In this document: one piece after another, positions 63,451 through 64,000 of the stretch
How the letters are laid out: the number at the start of each line of letters is the position of its first letter
Numbering within the stretch: position 1 is the stretch's first letter
From: Rhodanobacter_A agri
GTDB lineage: Bacteria; Pseudomonadota; Gammaproteobacteria; Xanthomonadales; Rhodanobacteraceae
DNA: 64,000 nucleotides
Reading direction: 5' to 3'
Assembly (NCBI RefSeq): GCF_044904705.1
Contig: NZ_JADIKL010000005.1
Location: 215,318-279,317, forward strand
Program-made: the position numbers and the translations under genes
Notes under the pieces: generated by a model
What the model was told of the DNA's origin: nothing
Databases searched by the model: none
The model's input: the letters and a program-made list of their open reading frames with translations, nothing else

Positions 63451-63702
63451 CACTGATTCTCTGGGGCGATGGTCGCGCAATCTTCGAGTCGAGGCCGTAC
63501 TTAACCTGTCGGCGGTGTGTCGCAGAGCTTGAGACTCCGCCCCTCGATTTTTCTTCTAAGTCGCCGGACAGAGATGTCGCCAAGCAAATTTGTGACTTAA
63601 TTCACAGTTGCTGCGAAGGAAGGAATAGTCGAACATCGCTCCACAACCCAAACCACGCGGCATGTGGGGCTAGGCCTTGGGGTGGGAGAGGGTGATCCCA
63701 CA
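63451..63702. other. Non-coding right end of the island
   Basis: About 250 bp without a convincing gene. It contains the second arm-type repeat at 63635 and probably the promoter of the coiled-coil nuclease gene on the minus strand. Confidence 0.5.
63635..63646 (+). other. Candidate integrase arm-type site (right)
   Basis: An exact copy of ATCGCTCCACAA found at 50009-50020, in the same orientation and 57 bp before attR. Confidence 0.45.
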
Positions 63703-63718
63703 CCACTCTCTCCGCCAA
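63703..63718 (+). other. attR, right attachment site
   Basis: A perfect 16-bp copy of the tRNA-Ser 3' end at 49928. Upstream bases differ, so only the 3' end of the tRNA is duplicated and this copy is not a functional tRNA. Confidence 0.88.
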
Positions 63719-63754
63719 CTTGATGGTCCGGATCGCGGATGCGGACCATGACGA

Positions 63755-63784
63755 ACAAAACGACCGGCATGCCGGTCGTTTTGT
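63755..63784 (+). terminator. Hairpin terminator beyond attR, probable native tRNA-Ser terminator
   Basis: A 30-nt perfect palindrome (63755-63768 with 63771-63784, 2-nt loop) is followed by TTGCC. It would end the tRNA-Ser transcript in a chromosome lacking the island. A second smaller hairpin (ATGGTCCG/CGGACCAT at 63723 and 63742) precedes it. Confidence 0.8.
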
Positions 63785-63931
63785 TTTGCCGGTTTCCATG
63801 ACAGGTGCGACCAGCGGCTCCATTCACCAGGTGCTTGCTACGCTGCCGACGCCCCGCCGGGGGGTAATCCCCCCGTAAATTAGCAGACGCTGAAAGTGGA
63901 ATTTTCTCGTAATCTTTCCCGAGGAGGTTCC
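63785..63931. other. Non-coding region upstream of a transposase gene
   Basis: About 150 bp. It contains a CGGGGGG-TAAT-CCCCCCG hairpin (63858-63875) and a GAGGAGG ribosome site just before the transposase ATG. The left end of the insertion sequence must lie in this stretch, but its terminal inverted repeat cannot be fixed without the right end. Confidence 0.5.
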
Positions 63932-64000
63932 ATGAAGAAGTCCCGATTCAGCGATAGCCAGATCATCGCCGTGCTCAAGCAAGCCGAGGACGGTACGCCC
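63932..64000 (+). CDS. IS3-family transposase OrfA, N-terminal fragment
   Basis: The first 23 codons (MKKSRFSDSQIIAVLKQAED, then GTP) match the start of IS3-family OrfA helix-turn-helix proteins, where this N-terminus is strongly conserved. The gene runs off the window, so OrfB and the right inverted repeat are not visible. The ATG lies 4 nt after GAGGAGG. Confidence 0.8.
   Translation, partial: MKKSRFSDSQIIAVLKQAEDGTP

Larger units (their letters stand above)
49928..63718 (+). mobile_element. Genomic island (about 13.8 kb) in tRNA-Ser
   Basis: The island is bounded by a 16-bp perfect direct repeat (49928-49943 and 63703-63718) that is the tRNA-Ser 3' end, and a tyrosine recombinase gene begins 88 bp inside the left end. 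It carries two integrases, a MobA/MobL relaxase, a Pycsar-type defence locus, an XRE-KAP pair and an H-NS-like gene. It lacks recognisable phage structural or conjugative transfer genes. Base composition is visibly lower in GC than the flanking core. Confidence 0.9.

Noticed and set aside
49853..63718. The island as an intact prophage
   Set aside because: No capsid, portal, terminase, tail or lysis gene is visible; integrases alone do not make a prophage.

Overview
The window is about 50 kb of GC-rich chromosome from a gammaproteobacterium, followed by a lower-GC genomic island and the first codons of an insertion sequence. Core gene content and order (mnmA beside clpS-clpA and infA; serC-pheA-aroA; trxB-ftsK-lolA-rarA-serS with aat nearby) fit the Lysobacterales (Xanthomonadales), probably Rhodanobacteraceae (Rhodanobacter/Dyella-like). 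That assignment rests on gene order and protein character, not on a search.

Core, 1-49.9 kb. acnB and a LysR regulator are followed by a leftward nudix-mnmA-hflD operon divergent from clpS-clpA, then infA. Next are an FHA protein and a coupled biosynthetic run: serC, pheA, a small membrane protein and aroA, then kdsB with a phosphotyrosine phosphatase. uvrC and pgsA lead into a tRNA cluster (Gly, Gly, Cys, Leu). From 20 to 39 kb lie envelope and housekeeping genes: a serine hydrolase, an MsbA-type exporter, an acyltransferase, two tandem DUF218 proteins, an aldehyde dehydrogenase, xseA, a cardiolipin synthase, ispG, an HD-GYP protein, aat and trxB. ftsK-lolA, a large sensor diguanylate cyclase, rarA and serS complete the core, ending at tRNA-Ser(UGA).

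Island, about 49.93-63.72 kb. The last 15 bases of the tRNA-Ser gene plus one more recur exactly 13,775 bp downstream, giving attL and attR, and a tyrosine recombinase gene starts 88 bp after the tRNA. The cargo is (i) a two-gene Pycsar-type anti-phage system: a cyclic-nucleotide-binding/TIR effector with a class III pyrimidine nucleotide cyclase, followed by an unrecognised gene built from a duplicated module; (ii) a MobA/MobL relaxase, suggesting mobilisation; (iii) a lipoprotein and a four-helix membrane protein; (iv) an XRE regulator with a KAP-like P-loop ATPase; (v) a second, oppositely oriented tyrosine recombinase; (vi) an H-NS-like protein with a lysine-rich tail; and (vii) a membrane-anchored coiled-coil protein whose N-terminus looks like a CoiA-type nuclease. 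The island therefore looks like a mobilisable defence island.

Right edge. After attR there is a strong hairpin terminator, probably the original tRNA-Ser terminator, then non-coding DNA and the first 23 codons of an IS3-type transposase OrfA that runs off the window.
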